Assembly (NCBI RefSeq): GCF_003350345.1
Contig: NZ_QNVJ01000054.1
Span: 1 to 64,000, forward strand
DNA length: 64,000 bases
Reading direction: 5' to 3'
DNA from: Alkalilacustris brevis
Lineage (GTDB): Bacteria; Pseudomonadota; Alphaproteobacteria; Rhodobacterales; Rhodobacteraceae
The notes below the pieces were generated by a model that was given only the letters and a program-made list of their open reading frames with translations, was not told the origin of the DNA and made no database searches. Shown here piece after piece: positions 18,466 through 26,360 of the stretch (positions are counted from its first letter, which is position 1; every line of letters begins with the position of its first letter). Both the position numbers and the translations under genes were made by a program.

Positions 18466-20994
18466 ATGAGCGAGACCGACGAAAACATCCAGGCTGCGCA
18501 CGCCCAGTTGAAATGGCCGCTCAGGTTGACCTGGGCGGGCCTTTTTGCCGAGCGCTTTACGCGGGCGTTCTGGCCGGTCTGGTCGCTGGTCTTTCTGCTG
18601 GTGGCAGTCCTGGCCTTCGGCTTGCTCGACACGGCGCCGCTGGAGTTGATCTGGAGTGGCACGGTCCTTTGGGTGCTGGCAGTGTTCGGGTTTTTGCTGG
18701 CGGGGCTTTGGCGTTTTCGCTGGCCGCGCCGGGCCGAGGCGATGCGGCGGCTCGATCAGACGCTGCCGGGGCAGCCGCTGGCGGCGCTGGCCGATCAGCA
18801 GGCGATCGGCGCGGGTGATATGGAATCCGTCGATGTCTGGCGGGTGCATCTGCAGCGGATGGCCGCCCGCGCGAGTGCCGCGCGGCCTGTCGCGCCCGAT
18901 TTGCGGCTGGCGCGGCGCGACCCGTTTGCGCTGCGTTATGTGGCGCTGCTGGCCTTCGTGCTGGCGATGGCTTTCGGCTCGGCCGAGCGGCTGGGCGACA
19001 TGCAGTCCATGACGCCGGCGCCGATGCGATTCGATGCTCAGGCGGCGGGCATCTCCTGGGAGGCCTGGATCCAGCCGCCGGCCTATACCGGGCGGCCCAG
19101 CCTTTACCTGAACGAAGTGGATCGCCCCGCGCTCGAGGTGCCTGCCGGAAGCCGCGCGACGGTTCGCCTGTATGGCCAGTCGGGGGTGCTGACGCTGGCC
19201 GAGTCGGTCACTGGTGACGACGATCTTGTCGAAGATCCGGCGGCGCCCTCTCACGAGCTTGAGATCACCCGCGCGGGCCGGATCGCCATTCAGGGGCCGG
19301 GGGGGCGCAGCTGGGAGTTGAGCGTGCTGTCGGATGCCCCGCCCACGGTGCGGCTGGCCGGCGAGATGACGCGCGAGGCGCGCGGCGTGATGAACCAGCG
19401 CTTCGAGGCCAGCGACGATTATGGCGTGGTGTCGGGCAGTGCCGAGATCCGGCTTGATCTGGCTGCGGTGGAGCGCCGCTACGGGCTGGCGCCCGAACCC
19501 GAGGCGCGAGCGCCCATCGAGGTGGACCTGCCCATGCCGGTGGCGGGCGCGCGCGACGATTTTGCCGAGGTATTGATCGAGGATTTCTCGCAGCACCCCT
19601 GGGCCAACATGCCGGTCACCATCCAGCTTACGGTCAAGGATGCGCGCGATCAGGCCGGGCAGAGCGCCCCGCGCGAGGCGGTGCTGCCGGGGCGCCGTTT
19701 CTTTGATCCGATGGCGGCGGCGATCGTCGAGATGCGGCGCGATCTGATGTGGAACCGCGAGTCTGCGCCACGCGTGGCGCAGGTGTTGCGTGCGGTCAGC
19801 CACCGCCCCGACGAGGGGTTTCGCAACGAGCGCGCCTATCTGCAGTTGCGTGTGGCGCTGCGCCAGCTGGAGGCCGAGATGCAAGGCGGCCTGTCGGAGG
19901 CCGCGCGTGACGAGGTCGCCGGGGCCCTTTGGGAGATCGCGCTGCTTGTCGAGGAGGGCGATCTGGCCGATGCGCTGGAACGGTTGCGGCGCGCGCAGGA
20001 GCGGCTGGCCGAAGCGATGCGCAATGGCGCCGACCCGAGCGAGATTGCCGAGTTGATGGACGAGTTGCGCGAGGCCATGCGTGATTACATGCGCCAGTTG
20101 GCCGAGCAGGGCGGCGGAGAGGAGCAGGACTTTGCCGAGGGTGAGCGCATGGAAATCACCGGCGATCAGCTTCAGGCCCTGATGGATCGTATTCAGGAAC
20201 TCATGGAAGAAGGCCGCATGGCCGAGGCGATGGAGTTGCTTGAGCAGCTCAACGCCATGATGGAGAACATGCAGGTCACGCAAGGCGAGGGCGGTGCGGG
20301 CGGCGGCCCCGGCCAGCAATCGTTGGAGGGGCTGGGCGACACGCTGCGCGACCAGCAGGAACTGTCGGATGACACATTCCGCGACTTGCAGGAGCGTTTT
20401 GGTGACATGGCGCCGGGGCAACCCCCGATGGGCGAGCAGCCCGGCGGCGAGCAGGGCGAGGGCGACGGCGCGGGCGAAGGCAGCGCCACCCCTGGCACGG
20501 GCAGCCTGACCGAGCGCCAGCAGGCCCTGCGCGAGCAGTTGCGCGGGCTTGAAGATCAGCCCCTGCCCGGTGAGGGCACAGATTCCGGTGATGCCGCGCG
20601 CGAGGCGCTCGATGAGGCCGGCCGCGCGATGGAACGGGCCGAGGATGCGTTGCGCGAAGGTGACGGTGCCGCTGCGCTCGACCGGCAGTCGGAAGCGATA
20701 GAGGCGCTGCGCGAGGGATTGCGCAACATGGGCGAGGCGATCGCGCAGGAACAGGGTCAGCCAGGTTCGGAAGGTTCGGCCCAGGCGGGTGACATGGGCG
20801 AGCAGAATCGCGACCCGCTGGGGCGCGAGGCCGGGCGGCTGGGCCGTATCGGCACCGACGACAGCATGTTGCAGGATGGCGAATTGCAGGATCGCGCGCG
20901 TGAAATTCTCGATGAAATCCGTCGCCGGTCGGGCGACCAGACGCGCCCCGAGATCGAGCTGGATTACCTGCGCCGGCTGCTTGAGCGTTTCTGA
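18466..20994 (+). CDS. TIGR02302/DUF4175-type large membrane protein
   Basis: An 842-residue protein of a family known mostly from alphaproteobacteria and of unknown function. Three hydrophobic segments lie near the N terminus (about residues 38-60, 65-85 and 155-175), followed by a large soluble part with beta-rich sequence (about 180-430). The C-terminal 400 residues are Glu/Gln/Gly/Met-rich, helical and repetitive (for example EQPGGEQGEGDGAGEG), likely coiled coil with disordered linkers. The start at 18466 follows GGGAG and lies 34 bases after lysA. The protein probably faces the periplasm or spans the envelope, but no catalytic site is visible. Confidence 0.85.
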   Translation: MSETDENIQAAHAQLKWPLRLTWAGLFAERFTRAFWPVWSLVFLLVAVLAFGLLDTAPLELIWSGTVLWVLAVFGFLLAGLWRFRWPRRAEAMRRLDQTLPGQPLAALADQQAIGAGDMESVDVWRVHLQRMAARASAARPVAPDLRLARRDPFALRYVALLAFVLAMAFGSAERLGDMQSMTPAPMRFDAQAAGISWEAWIQPPAYTGRPSLYLNEVDRPALEVPAGSRATVRLYGQSGVLTLAESVTGDDDLVEDPAAPSHELEITRAGRIAIQGPGGRSWELSVLSDAPPTVRLAGEMTREARGVMNQRFEASDDYGVVSGSAEIRLDLAAVERRYGLAPEPEARAPIEVDLPMPVAGARDDFAEVLIEDFSQHPWANMPVTIQLTVKDARDQAGQSAPREAVLPGRRFFDPMAAAIVEMRRDLMWNRESAPRVAQVLRAVSHRPDEGFRNERAYLQLRVALRQLEAEMQGGLSEAARDEVAGALWEIALLVEEGDLADALERLRRAQERLAEAMRNGADPSEIAELMDELREAMRDYMRQLAEQGGGEEQDFAEGERMEITGDQLQALMDRIQELMEEGRMAEAMELLEQLNAMMENMQVTQGEGGAGGGPGQQSLEGLGDTLRDQQELSDDTFRDLQERFGDMAPGQPPMGEQPGGEQGEGDGAGEGSATPGTGSLTERQQALREQLRGLEDQPLPGEGTDSGDAAREALDEAGRAMERAEDALREGDGAAALDRQSEAIEALREGLRNMGEAIAQEQGQPGSEGSAQAGDMGEQNRDPLGREAGRLGRIGTDDSMLQDGELQDRAREILDEIRRRSGDQTRPEIELDYLRRLLERF

Positions 20995-21219
20995 GAGCCC
21001 GTTCCAAGACGCAATTAACGATCCCGGCTTCCTGCAAGAAGGCGGGTGATGCGGGTGCTTGAGCCCGTCGCGCCACATGGCTGGCAGCCCTTGGTTGACC
21101 CCCAAATACAGGAACATGGCCCGCGCCATGCGGAGCAAACCTCAACCCATGGAGCCGTCGTCTGAGAAAACCTGCGAAAGATTCCGGGCATTACCGACCT
21201 TGCAGGTGCGGCGTGCCGT
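20995..21219. other. Intergenic region between convergent genes
   Basis: This 225-base interval separates the stop of the TIGR02302 gene from the convergent stop of pyrD. I see no gene, no strong hairpin with a T-tract and no repeat. Confidence 0.5.
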
Positions 21220-22278
21220 TCAAAGCCAGGCGTCGCGGCCTGTGCCCACGGCCTCGGCCACCGTGGCGAAACCGGCGCGCGCCAGTGCCGCGTCCAGCCC
21301 GCGGTTGATCTGCCCGACCAGCGACAGCCCCTGAAACACCAGTGCTGAATAGACTTGCACCGCCGATGCGCCGGCGCGGATCTTCTCATAGGCCTGTTCG
21401 GGCGATGTGATGCCGCCGACGCCGATCAGCGGCATCCGCCCGTCCAGCAGTTTCGACAGTTGCGCCAGAACGCGGGTCGACATCTCATAGAGCGGCGCGC
21501 CCGAAAGCCCGCCGGCCTCATGGGCGTGGCGGCTTTTCAGCCCGTCGCGCGCAAGGGTGGTGTTGGTGGCGATGATTCCGTCGATGCCTGTCTCAAGGGC
21601 GACTTCGGCAATCTCGGCCAGTTCGTCGGGGGAGAGGTCGGGCGCGATCTTGAGGAACACGGGCACCGGTGCGGGCAGCCCGGCCCGCACCTCCAGCACC
21701 CCGGCCAGCAGCCCCGTGAGCGCCGCGCGCCCCTGCAGGTCACGCAGTTTCTCGGTGTTCGGCGAGGAAACATTGACGGTCGCGAAATCCACATGCGGGC
21801 CGCAGCGTTCAAGAACGCGGGCGAAATCGGCGGCGCGGTCCTCGCTGGTCTTGTTGGCGCCCAGATTGATGCCGATGATCTGGCCGCGGGGCCGCCGGGC
21901 CAGCCGGGCGGCGGCGGCCTCTGCGCCCGCATTGTTGAAGCCGAAGCGGTTGATGACGCCCCTGTCTTCGTTCAGCCGGAAAAGCCGGGGCCGGGGGTTG
22001 CCCGGCTGCGGCAGCGGCGTCACCGCGCCCACCTCGACAAAGCCGAACCCCGCGCGTGCCAGCCCGTCCAGCGCCACGGCGTCCTTGTCGAACCCGGCTG
22101 CAAGCCCGGTGGGGTTGGGCAGATCGAGCCCCGCCACCCGCGTGCGCAGCCGGTCCGAGATCACGGGTGCCTGGCGCGGGGCCAGCCCCAGCCGCAGCGC
22201 CTGCAAGGCAAGCCCATGCGCCCGCTCGGGATCGCAGCGGTGCAGCAGCGCCAGCCCGGCGCGTTCAACGAGGCTCAT
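21220..22278 (-). CDS. pyrD: Dihydroorotate dehydrogenase (quinone), class 2
   Basis: PyrD oxidises dihydroorotate to orotate in pyrimidine synthesis and passes electrons to ubiquinone at the membrane. The 352-residue protein has the class 2 layout: an N-terminal helical membrane-binding segment ([18 protein letters not shown]), then [13 protein letters not shown], the VNVSSPNT loop with the catalytic Ser, and a C-terminal FMN-binding [20 protein letters not shown]. Its ATG overlaps the stop of the upstream DUF952 gene (ATGA). The pyrB and pyrC' genes are 25 kb away. Confidence 0.95.
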   Translation of the reverse strand: MSLVERAGLALLHRCDPERAHGLALQALRLGLAPRQAPVISDRLRTRVAGLDLPNPTGLAAGFDKDAVALDGLARAGFGFVEVGAVTPLPQPGNPRPRLFRLNEDRGVINRFGFNNAGAEAAAARLARRPRGQIIGINLGANKTSEDRAADFARVLERCGPHVDFATVNVSSPNTEKLRDLQGRAALTGLLAGVLEVRAGLPAPVPVFLKIAPDLSPDELAEIAEVALETGIDGIIATNTTLARDGLKSRHAHEAGGLSGAPLYEMSTRVLAQLSKLLDGRMPLIGVGGITSPEQAYEKIRAGASAVQVYSALVFQGLSLVGQINRGLDAALARAGFATVAEAVGTGRDAWL

Positions 22279-22613
22279 AGCACCCCCTCGGGAAAGATAT
22301 GGCCCGAAGCGCCCAGCGGCAGCGATTTGTCCCAGACCACATCGGCGCGAATCAGCGGGCGATAGAGATGCGGGAAAAGCTGCCCGCCACGCGAGGGCTC
22401 CCAGCGCAGGGCCTCGCCCAGGGCGTCGCTGTCAACCGCGACAAGCACCAGGTTGCTTTCGGCCGCGAAATGCTTTGCCGCAGTTTCCATGACCTGTTCG
22501 GCGGTGGAGAGATGGATATAGCCATCCGCCAGATCGACTGGCGCACCAAGGGTTCTGCCCGCGGTGTCAAAGGCCTCCCATTCGGCCCGGCGGAAAATCT
22601 TGTAGATCAACAT
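22275..22613 (-). CDS. DUF952 family protein
   Basis: A 112-residue protein of the DUF952 family, with typical IYKIF...[13 protein letters not shown] and a C-terminal FPHLYRPL segment. The fold is related to ADP-ribosyltransferase-like proteins according to family knowledge, but no activity is known. It overlaps pyrD by 4 bases and is transcribed with it. Confidence 0.85.
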   Translation of the reverse strand: MLIYKIFRRAEWEAFDTAGRTLGAPVDLADGYIHLSTAEQVMETAAKHFAAESNLVLVAVDSDALGEALRWEPSRGGQLFPHLYRPLIRADVVWDKSLPLGASGHIFPEGVL

Positions 22614-22633
22614 GGGCCAAGGTGATGCCCCGA

Positions 22634-22679
22634 GCCGCGCAGCGGGTCAATGGTGAAGGTGTGCCGCGCAGCGGGTCAA
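22634..22679. repeat. 17-base direct repeat
   Basis: GCCGCGCAGCGGGTCAA occurs at 22634-22650 and again at 22663-22679, 29 bases apart. On the minus strand each copy reads TTGACCCGCTGCGCGGC, so each contains a TTGACC -35-like box facing the DUF952 and pyrD genes, and CCGC/GCGG arms that could form a hairpin. The 116-base interval otherwise holds nothing recognisable. Confidence 0.6.
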
Positions 22680-22729
22680 GGGCGAAAGCAGGCCGCCCGC
22701 CGGTTTCGCCGCGTCCACTCGGCCGATGT

Positions 22730-23167
22730 TCAGGCGTCCTTCCAGAAATCCAGCAGGAACTCGCAGCCGCCGCTGATCGTGTCGCGCTGGCAGCGATCGA
22801 GGAAATGCGCCTCGCCCAGGTCCTTGAACACGGGGTATTTCGCAAGGCTTTCGGCCGGGGCGTTCTTGAAGGCCATCGACCAGTCGGGAAAGTCGCGCTC
22901 TTCCTTGGTGCCCTTTTCGATCACGACCTTGGTGTGGTGGCGGGGGTCGTCGAAGATGCGTTGGCGCAGCTCCTCCAGATCTTCGGCATTGCCCTCCAGA
23001 AGCTGCATGAAGCTGCCTGCCGACCCGTCGCGCCGGGGTGCATAGAGCAGGATTCCAGAGATGCGCTTCTCGTTGTTCCGGCGGCTGGCGGCAAGAATCT
23101 CTTCGAGATCGGCATCGGTCAGCCCGGCGCGCGCCTGGCTGACATAAAGAAGGTAATCTACCGGCAC
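22730..23167 (-). CDS. BLUF-domain blue-light sensor protein
   Basis: A stand-alone BLUF photoreceptor of 145 residues, a flavin-binding fold that senses blue light. The conserved flavin-contacting residues are present: Tyr8 (LLYVSQ), Asn31/Asn32 (SRRNNEKR), Gln55 (FMQLLEG) and the Trp96/Met98 pair in FPDWSM. The start is taken at the GTG at 23167, which is preceded by AGGAG at 6 bases; upstream in-frame starts lack this and would add a non-conserved tail. No output domain is attached, so it must act on a partner, as the short BlrB-type proteins do. It is divergent from the IclR regulator. Confidence 0.88.
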   Translation of the reverse strand: MPVDYLLYVSQARAGLTDADLEEILAASRRNNEKRISGILLYAPRRDGSAGSFMQLLEGNAEDLEELRQRIFDDPRHHTKVVIEKGTKEERDFPDWSMAFKNAPAESLAKYPVFKDLGEAHFLDRCQRDTISGGCEFLLDFWKDA

Positions 23168-23252
23168 TAGCGGCTCCTGCGGTTTGAGAACGGGTTTCCC
23201 CGAGGCTGACGGGAAGGATAGGCGCCGCACGCTGGGCGTCAACGGGTTAATA

Positions 23253-23267
23253 TTTCACAATATGAAA
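23253..23267. promoter_or_regulatory. Palindromic IclR-type operator candidate
   Basis: TTTCACAATATGAAA at 23253-23267 has 5-base inverted arms (TTTCA/TGAAA) around an A/T-rich centre, the general look of IclR-family binding sites. It lies in the 254-base interval between the BLUF gene and the IclR gene. Autoregulation of the IclR gene and control of the downstream operon are inferred. Confidence 0.45.
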
Positions 23268-23293
23268 AAGGATTACAGCATTATGAATTTGAA

Positions 23294-23322
23294 TTGACAG
23301 TATTTCGGCCATCGCACATCGT
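23294..23322 (+). promoter_or_regulatory. Possible promoter of the IclR gene
   Basis: A perfect -35 (TTGACA, 23294-23299) is followed at 17 bases by CATCGT (23317-23322), a poor -10. It lies about 30 bases downstream of the palindrome and 100 bases before the IclR start at 23422, a suitable distance for an operator-controlled promoter. A stronger -10 may need activation. Confidence 0.4.
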
Positions 23323-23421
23323 TGCCCGCAAGAGCTAAGGAATGGAATCGTGCGGCAACCAGCAGAACAGACCCGCCAGGCTGCGAGCCGGAATGCCGGC
23401 CTGCCCGAGGAGGAGATCGCG

Positions 23422-24216
23422 ATGGAAACTGTTGCGAAGGCTCCTGCGGTTCGGCGTATCCAGTCGGTCGACCGTGCGCTCACGATCATGGAGATACTGG
23501 CCGGGCGCAACGCGCCGATGGGGCTGAACGACCTTGCGGCGGCGGCGGGGCTGAATGTCTCGACCTGCCATCATCTTGTTTCGACGCTGGTCGAACGCGG
23601 CTATGTGCTGCATGCCGGGCGCAGCCGGGGCTACATGCTCAGCTTCAAGCTGGCCGATCTGGCCGAGGCTGCCAGCCACAATTTCGACATCGTCAACATC
23701 GTGCAGACCGATCTGCAGGAGCTGAACGAAAACCTGCGCGAAAGCGTGCAGATGGCCACGATCAATGGCACCAACCTGATCACGCAGCTTCGCTTTGGCT
23801 CGCACATGCCCACCCATGTGGAGGCTGACGAGGTCAAGAAGATGCGCGCCGCCCATGCCACGGCAACGGGCAAGGCGATCCTGGCCTGGCTGCCCGAATC
23901 GGAGATGTTGCGCATCGTCTCGGAAAACGGCCTGACGCCTTTCACCGACAGCACGATCACCTCGCTTTCGGGGCTGATCGAGGATCTGCGTCTGGTGCGG
24001 CGCACCGGCTACGCGGTCGACGAGGAAGAACTGGAAAAGAATGTCATCTGCTACGGCGCCGCGCTGCGCGACGGCACAGGCGCGGTGATCGGCTCGGTCA
24101 GCGTGTCGATCCCCAAAAGCAGGGCAAGCAAACAGTACCGCGCCCATATCGCGCGGTCAGTGGTGAAATGCGCGCGCACGATCTCGGATCGGCTGCGCGT
24201 GGCGCATTTCAAGTAA
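23422..24216 (+). CDS. IclR family transcriptional regulator
   Basis: A 264-residue regulator with an N-terminal winged helix-turn-helix (RRIQSVDRALTIMEILAGRN, then LAAAAGLNVSTCHHLVSTLV, about residues 12-65) and a C-terminal GAF-like effector domain (about 80-250; ATATGKAILAWLPE and GYAVDEEELEKNVICYGAAL are typical). IclR proteins usually respond to small organic acids or aromatic ligands. The start at 23422 follows GAGGAGGAG; an in-frame GTG at 23350 is further upstream but lacks a good site. It heads a same-strand catabolic cluster and most likely controls it. Confidence 0.9.
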   Translation: METVAKAPAVRRIQSVDRALTIMEILAGRNAPMGLNDLAAAAGLNVSTCHHLVSTLVERGYVLHAGRSRGYMLSFKLADLAEAASHNFDIVNIVQTDLQELNENLRESVQMATINGTNLITQLRFGSHMPTHVEADEVKKMRAAHATATGKAILAWLPESEMLRIVSENGLTPFTDSTITSLSGLIEDLRLVRRTGYAVDEEELEKNVICYGAALRDGTGAVIGSVSVSIPKSRASKQYRAHIARSVVKCARTISDRLRVAHFK

Positions 24217-24257
24217 CGCCGCCCCAGGCGGCACCGAAACCCAGGAGGAGGACACCA

Positions 24258-25421
24258 ATGGCGATGCCAAGCAATGTGAAGACAAACCCGGATTTCCCGG
24301 TGCCCGAGAAGATGAAGGCCTGGGTGCTGGGCGACCCCGGCAAGCTTTCGATGTCCGAAAAGCCGGTGCCGGCGCCGAGCAGGGCCGAGGTGCTGGTGCG
24401 TATCGATGCCGTGGCGATCTGCGCGACCGACCTGGAAATCATCTATCACGGCCCGCCCGCGATGATCGAAGGCGGCGACCCCCACAACAAGAACTTCACG
24501 CCGGGCCATGAATACATGGGCACCGTCGTCGCGTTGGGGCCGGGTGTTGACGAATACAACATCGGCGACCGCGTCACCGTCGAGATTCACGCCGGCTGTG
24601 GCCAGTGCAAGCGCTGCCGCATGGGCATGTACACCTCGTGCCACAACTACGGCAAGAACTACGGCGACGTGGACAAGGGCCATCGCGCCAACGGCTTCAC
24701 CACCGATGGCGGTTTTGCCGAATATGCGGTGAACAACATCAACACGCTGATCCATGTCGATGATTCCATGAGCGACGAGGAGGCGACGCTGGTCGTCACC
24801 GCCGGCACCTCGATGTATGGGCTGACCGAACTCGGCGGCCTGGTTGCAGGCGAAAGCGTCGTGGTTTCCGGCCCCGGCCCGATCGGGCTGCTGGGTGCGG
24901 CGGTGGCCAAGGCGCTGGGCGCCTATCCGGTGATCCTGACCGGCACCCGCGACAACCGCCTGGAAATCGGCAAGCAGCTGGGCGCCGACCATGTGGTCAA
25001 CGTGCGCAACGAAGACGCGGTCGAGGCCGTGCGCAAGCTGACCGGCGGCAAGGGTGTCGATTATGTCGTCGAATGCTCGGGCGCGCCCAATGCGGTGAAC
25101 GAAGCGGCGCAGATGCTCAACCGGGGCGGCAAGATCTGCCTTGCGGCCTTCCCCGGCGAGGCGGTTCCGGTCGATGTGGCCCATCTCGTGCGCAACAACA
25201 TCTACCTTTTCGGCATCCGCGGCGAGGGCAAGAGCGCCACGCACCGGGCCGAGGCCTTCATGCGTGAAAAGCGTTTCGACGCCACGCTGATCCACACCCA
25301 CACCTTCGACATGGAGGATCTGCCCGAGGCGATCCGTTACGCCAAAGACCGGGTGGAAGATGCCATCAAGGTGGTCGTGCGCAACAAGCACGCCGCGAAG
25401 AAGGCGATTGCGGCTGAGTGA
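24258..25421 (+). CDS. Zinc-dependent alcohol dehydrogenase (MDR family)
   Basis: A 387-residue medium-chain dehydrogenase. It has the catalytic-zinc residues (CATDLEI; GHEYMG), a structural zinc cluster (CGQCKRCRMGMYTSC at about residues 116-130), and a Rossmann NAD-binding motif (VVSGPGPIGLLGAAV). It is likely to oxidise a secondary alcohol or a polyol, as in sorbitol/threonine dehydrogenase relatives. It starts 41 bases after the IclR gene behind GGAGGAGGA and 21 bases before the molybdenum-hydroxylase FAD subunit, so it opens the catabolic operon. The substrate is unknown. Confidence 0.85.
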   Translation: MAMPSNVKTNPDFPVPEKMKAWVLGDPGKLSMSEKPVPAPSRAEVLVRIDAVAICATDLEIIYHGPPAMIEGGDPHNKNFTPGHEYMGTVVALGPGVDEYNIGDRVTVEIHAGCGQCKRCRMGMYTSCHNYGKNYGDVDKGHRANGFTTDGGFAEYAVNNINTLIHVDDSMSDEEATLVVTAGTSMYGLTELGGLVAGESVVVSGPGPIGLLGAAVAKALGAYPVILTGTRDNRLEIGKQLGADHVVNVRNEDAVEAVRKLTGGKGVDYVVECSGAPNAVNEAAQMLNRGGKICLAAFPGEAVPVDVAHLVRNNIYLFGIRGEGKSATHRAEAFMREKRFDATLIHTHTFDMEDLPEAIRYAKDRVEDAIKVVVRNKHAAKKAIAAE

Positions 25422-25442
25422 AGAGGCCAGGGGGTCAGTTTC

Positions 25443-26360
25443 ATGTTCACCTATGACAGCTATCATATGCCGCTGACCCTGCGCGATGCGCTGGAGGCGG
25501 TCGCGAAACTTCCCTCTGGCGGTCGGGTGATCGCCGGGGGCACCGATATCGTTCCCTGGGCGCGCGAAGGCCGGGCAGGGGATGTGCATTTCCCTGTATT
25601 GGTGGATGTGTCACGTGTTGACGAGTTCCAGGGTTATGACCTGCAGGGCGGCCGTGTCCGGCTCAATGCCAATGTCGTCTATCAGGATTTCCTGGACGAC
25701 GCGGTGTTGCGCGCCAACCTGCCCTGCATGCCCCATTGCGCGATCTGGTTTGCCGATGACCAGATCCGCCAGCAGGCCACGCTTGCCGGCAACCTGGTCA
25801 ATGCCTCGCCCGCGGCGGATGGCACGCCGCCGATGCTGACACTGAATGCCGAGGTGGAACTTGTGCGGCTGGACAGTGGCGAGATTGCGCGGCGCACCGT
25901 GCCGCTGACCGACTTCGTGCTTGGTCCGGGCAAGACCGTTCTGGCCGAGGATGAGCTGATCTCGGCGGTGATCTGCGATGCGCTGCCGGGCTATGGCGGT
26001 TCGTTCCAGAAGGTCGGGCAGCGCCGGTCGCTGGTGATCAGCCGGGTCTGTGCCGCCGCGCTGGTCAAAACCTCGGCCGACGGGCGCGTGTTCGAGGATG
26101 TGCGCCTGGCTCTGGGCGGGGTCGGCCCGGTGCCCGCCCGCCTGACCGATATCGAGGACATGCTGCGCGGTCAGCCGGTTTCCGCCGGGCTGATCGCCGA
26201 GGCCAGCGTCAAGCCCGCCGAGCGGGTGGCGTCGCGCTCGCGAGTGGAATACCGCCGCCATGTGGTGCAGGGCTTCGTGCAGGCCGCCATCGAGGATGCG
26301 CTGGCCGCCGCCGGGGCCCCCCGCCCCGGCCAGAAAGACAGGGAGAAGGCTCATGCCTGA
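25443..26360 (+). CDS. FAD-binding subunit of a molybdenum hydroxylase
   Basis: This 305-residue protein is a CoxM/XdhB-like FAD subunit of the xanthine dehydrogenase family; it passes electrons from the Fe-S cluster to an acceptor. FAD-binding features include VIAGGTDIVPWAREG near residue 30 and QATLAGNLVNASPAADGTPP at about residues 112-131. A C-terminal CO dehydrogenase flavoprotein domain follows (KVGQRRSLVISRVCAAAL). It overlaps the next gene by 8 bases and so is made in step with the Fe-S/Mo subunit. Confidence 0.88.
   Translation: MFTYDSYHMPLTLRDALEAVAKLPSGGRVIAGGTDIVPWAREGRAGDVHFPVLVDVSRVDEFQGYDLQGGRVRLNANVVYQDFLDDAVLRANLPCMPHCAIWFADDQIRQQATLAGNLVNASPAADGTPPMLTLNAEVELVRLDSGEIARRTVPLTDFVLGPGKTVLAEDELISAVICDALPGYGGSFQKVGQRRSLVISRVCAAALVKTSADGRVFEDVRLALGGVGPVPARLTDIEDMLRGQPVSAGLIAEASVKPAERVASRSRVEYRRHVVQGFVQAAIEDALAAAGAPRPGQKDREKAHA

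Noticed and set aside
18346-21138. A 930-codon open frame on the minus strand opposite the TIGR02302 gene
   Set aside because: It mirrors the real gene in a GC-rich genome, its composition is Arg/His/Gln-rich with no domain, and it has no ribosome site. The plus-strand frame has membrane segments and family motifs.
23350-23421. Upstream GTG start of the IclR gene at 23350
   Set aside because: It lacks a good ribosome site, while the ATG at 23422 has GAGGAGGAG at suitable spacing and begins just before the conserved DNA-binding domain.
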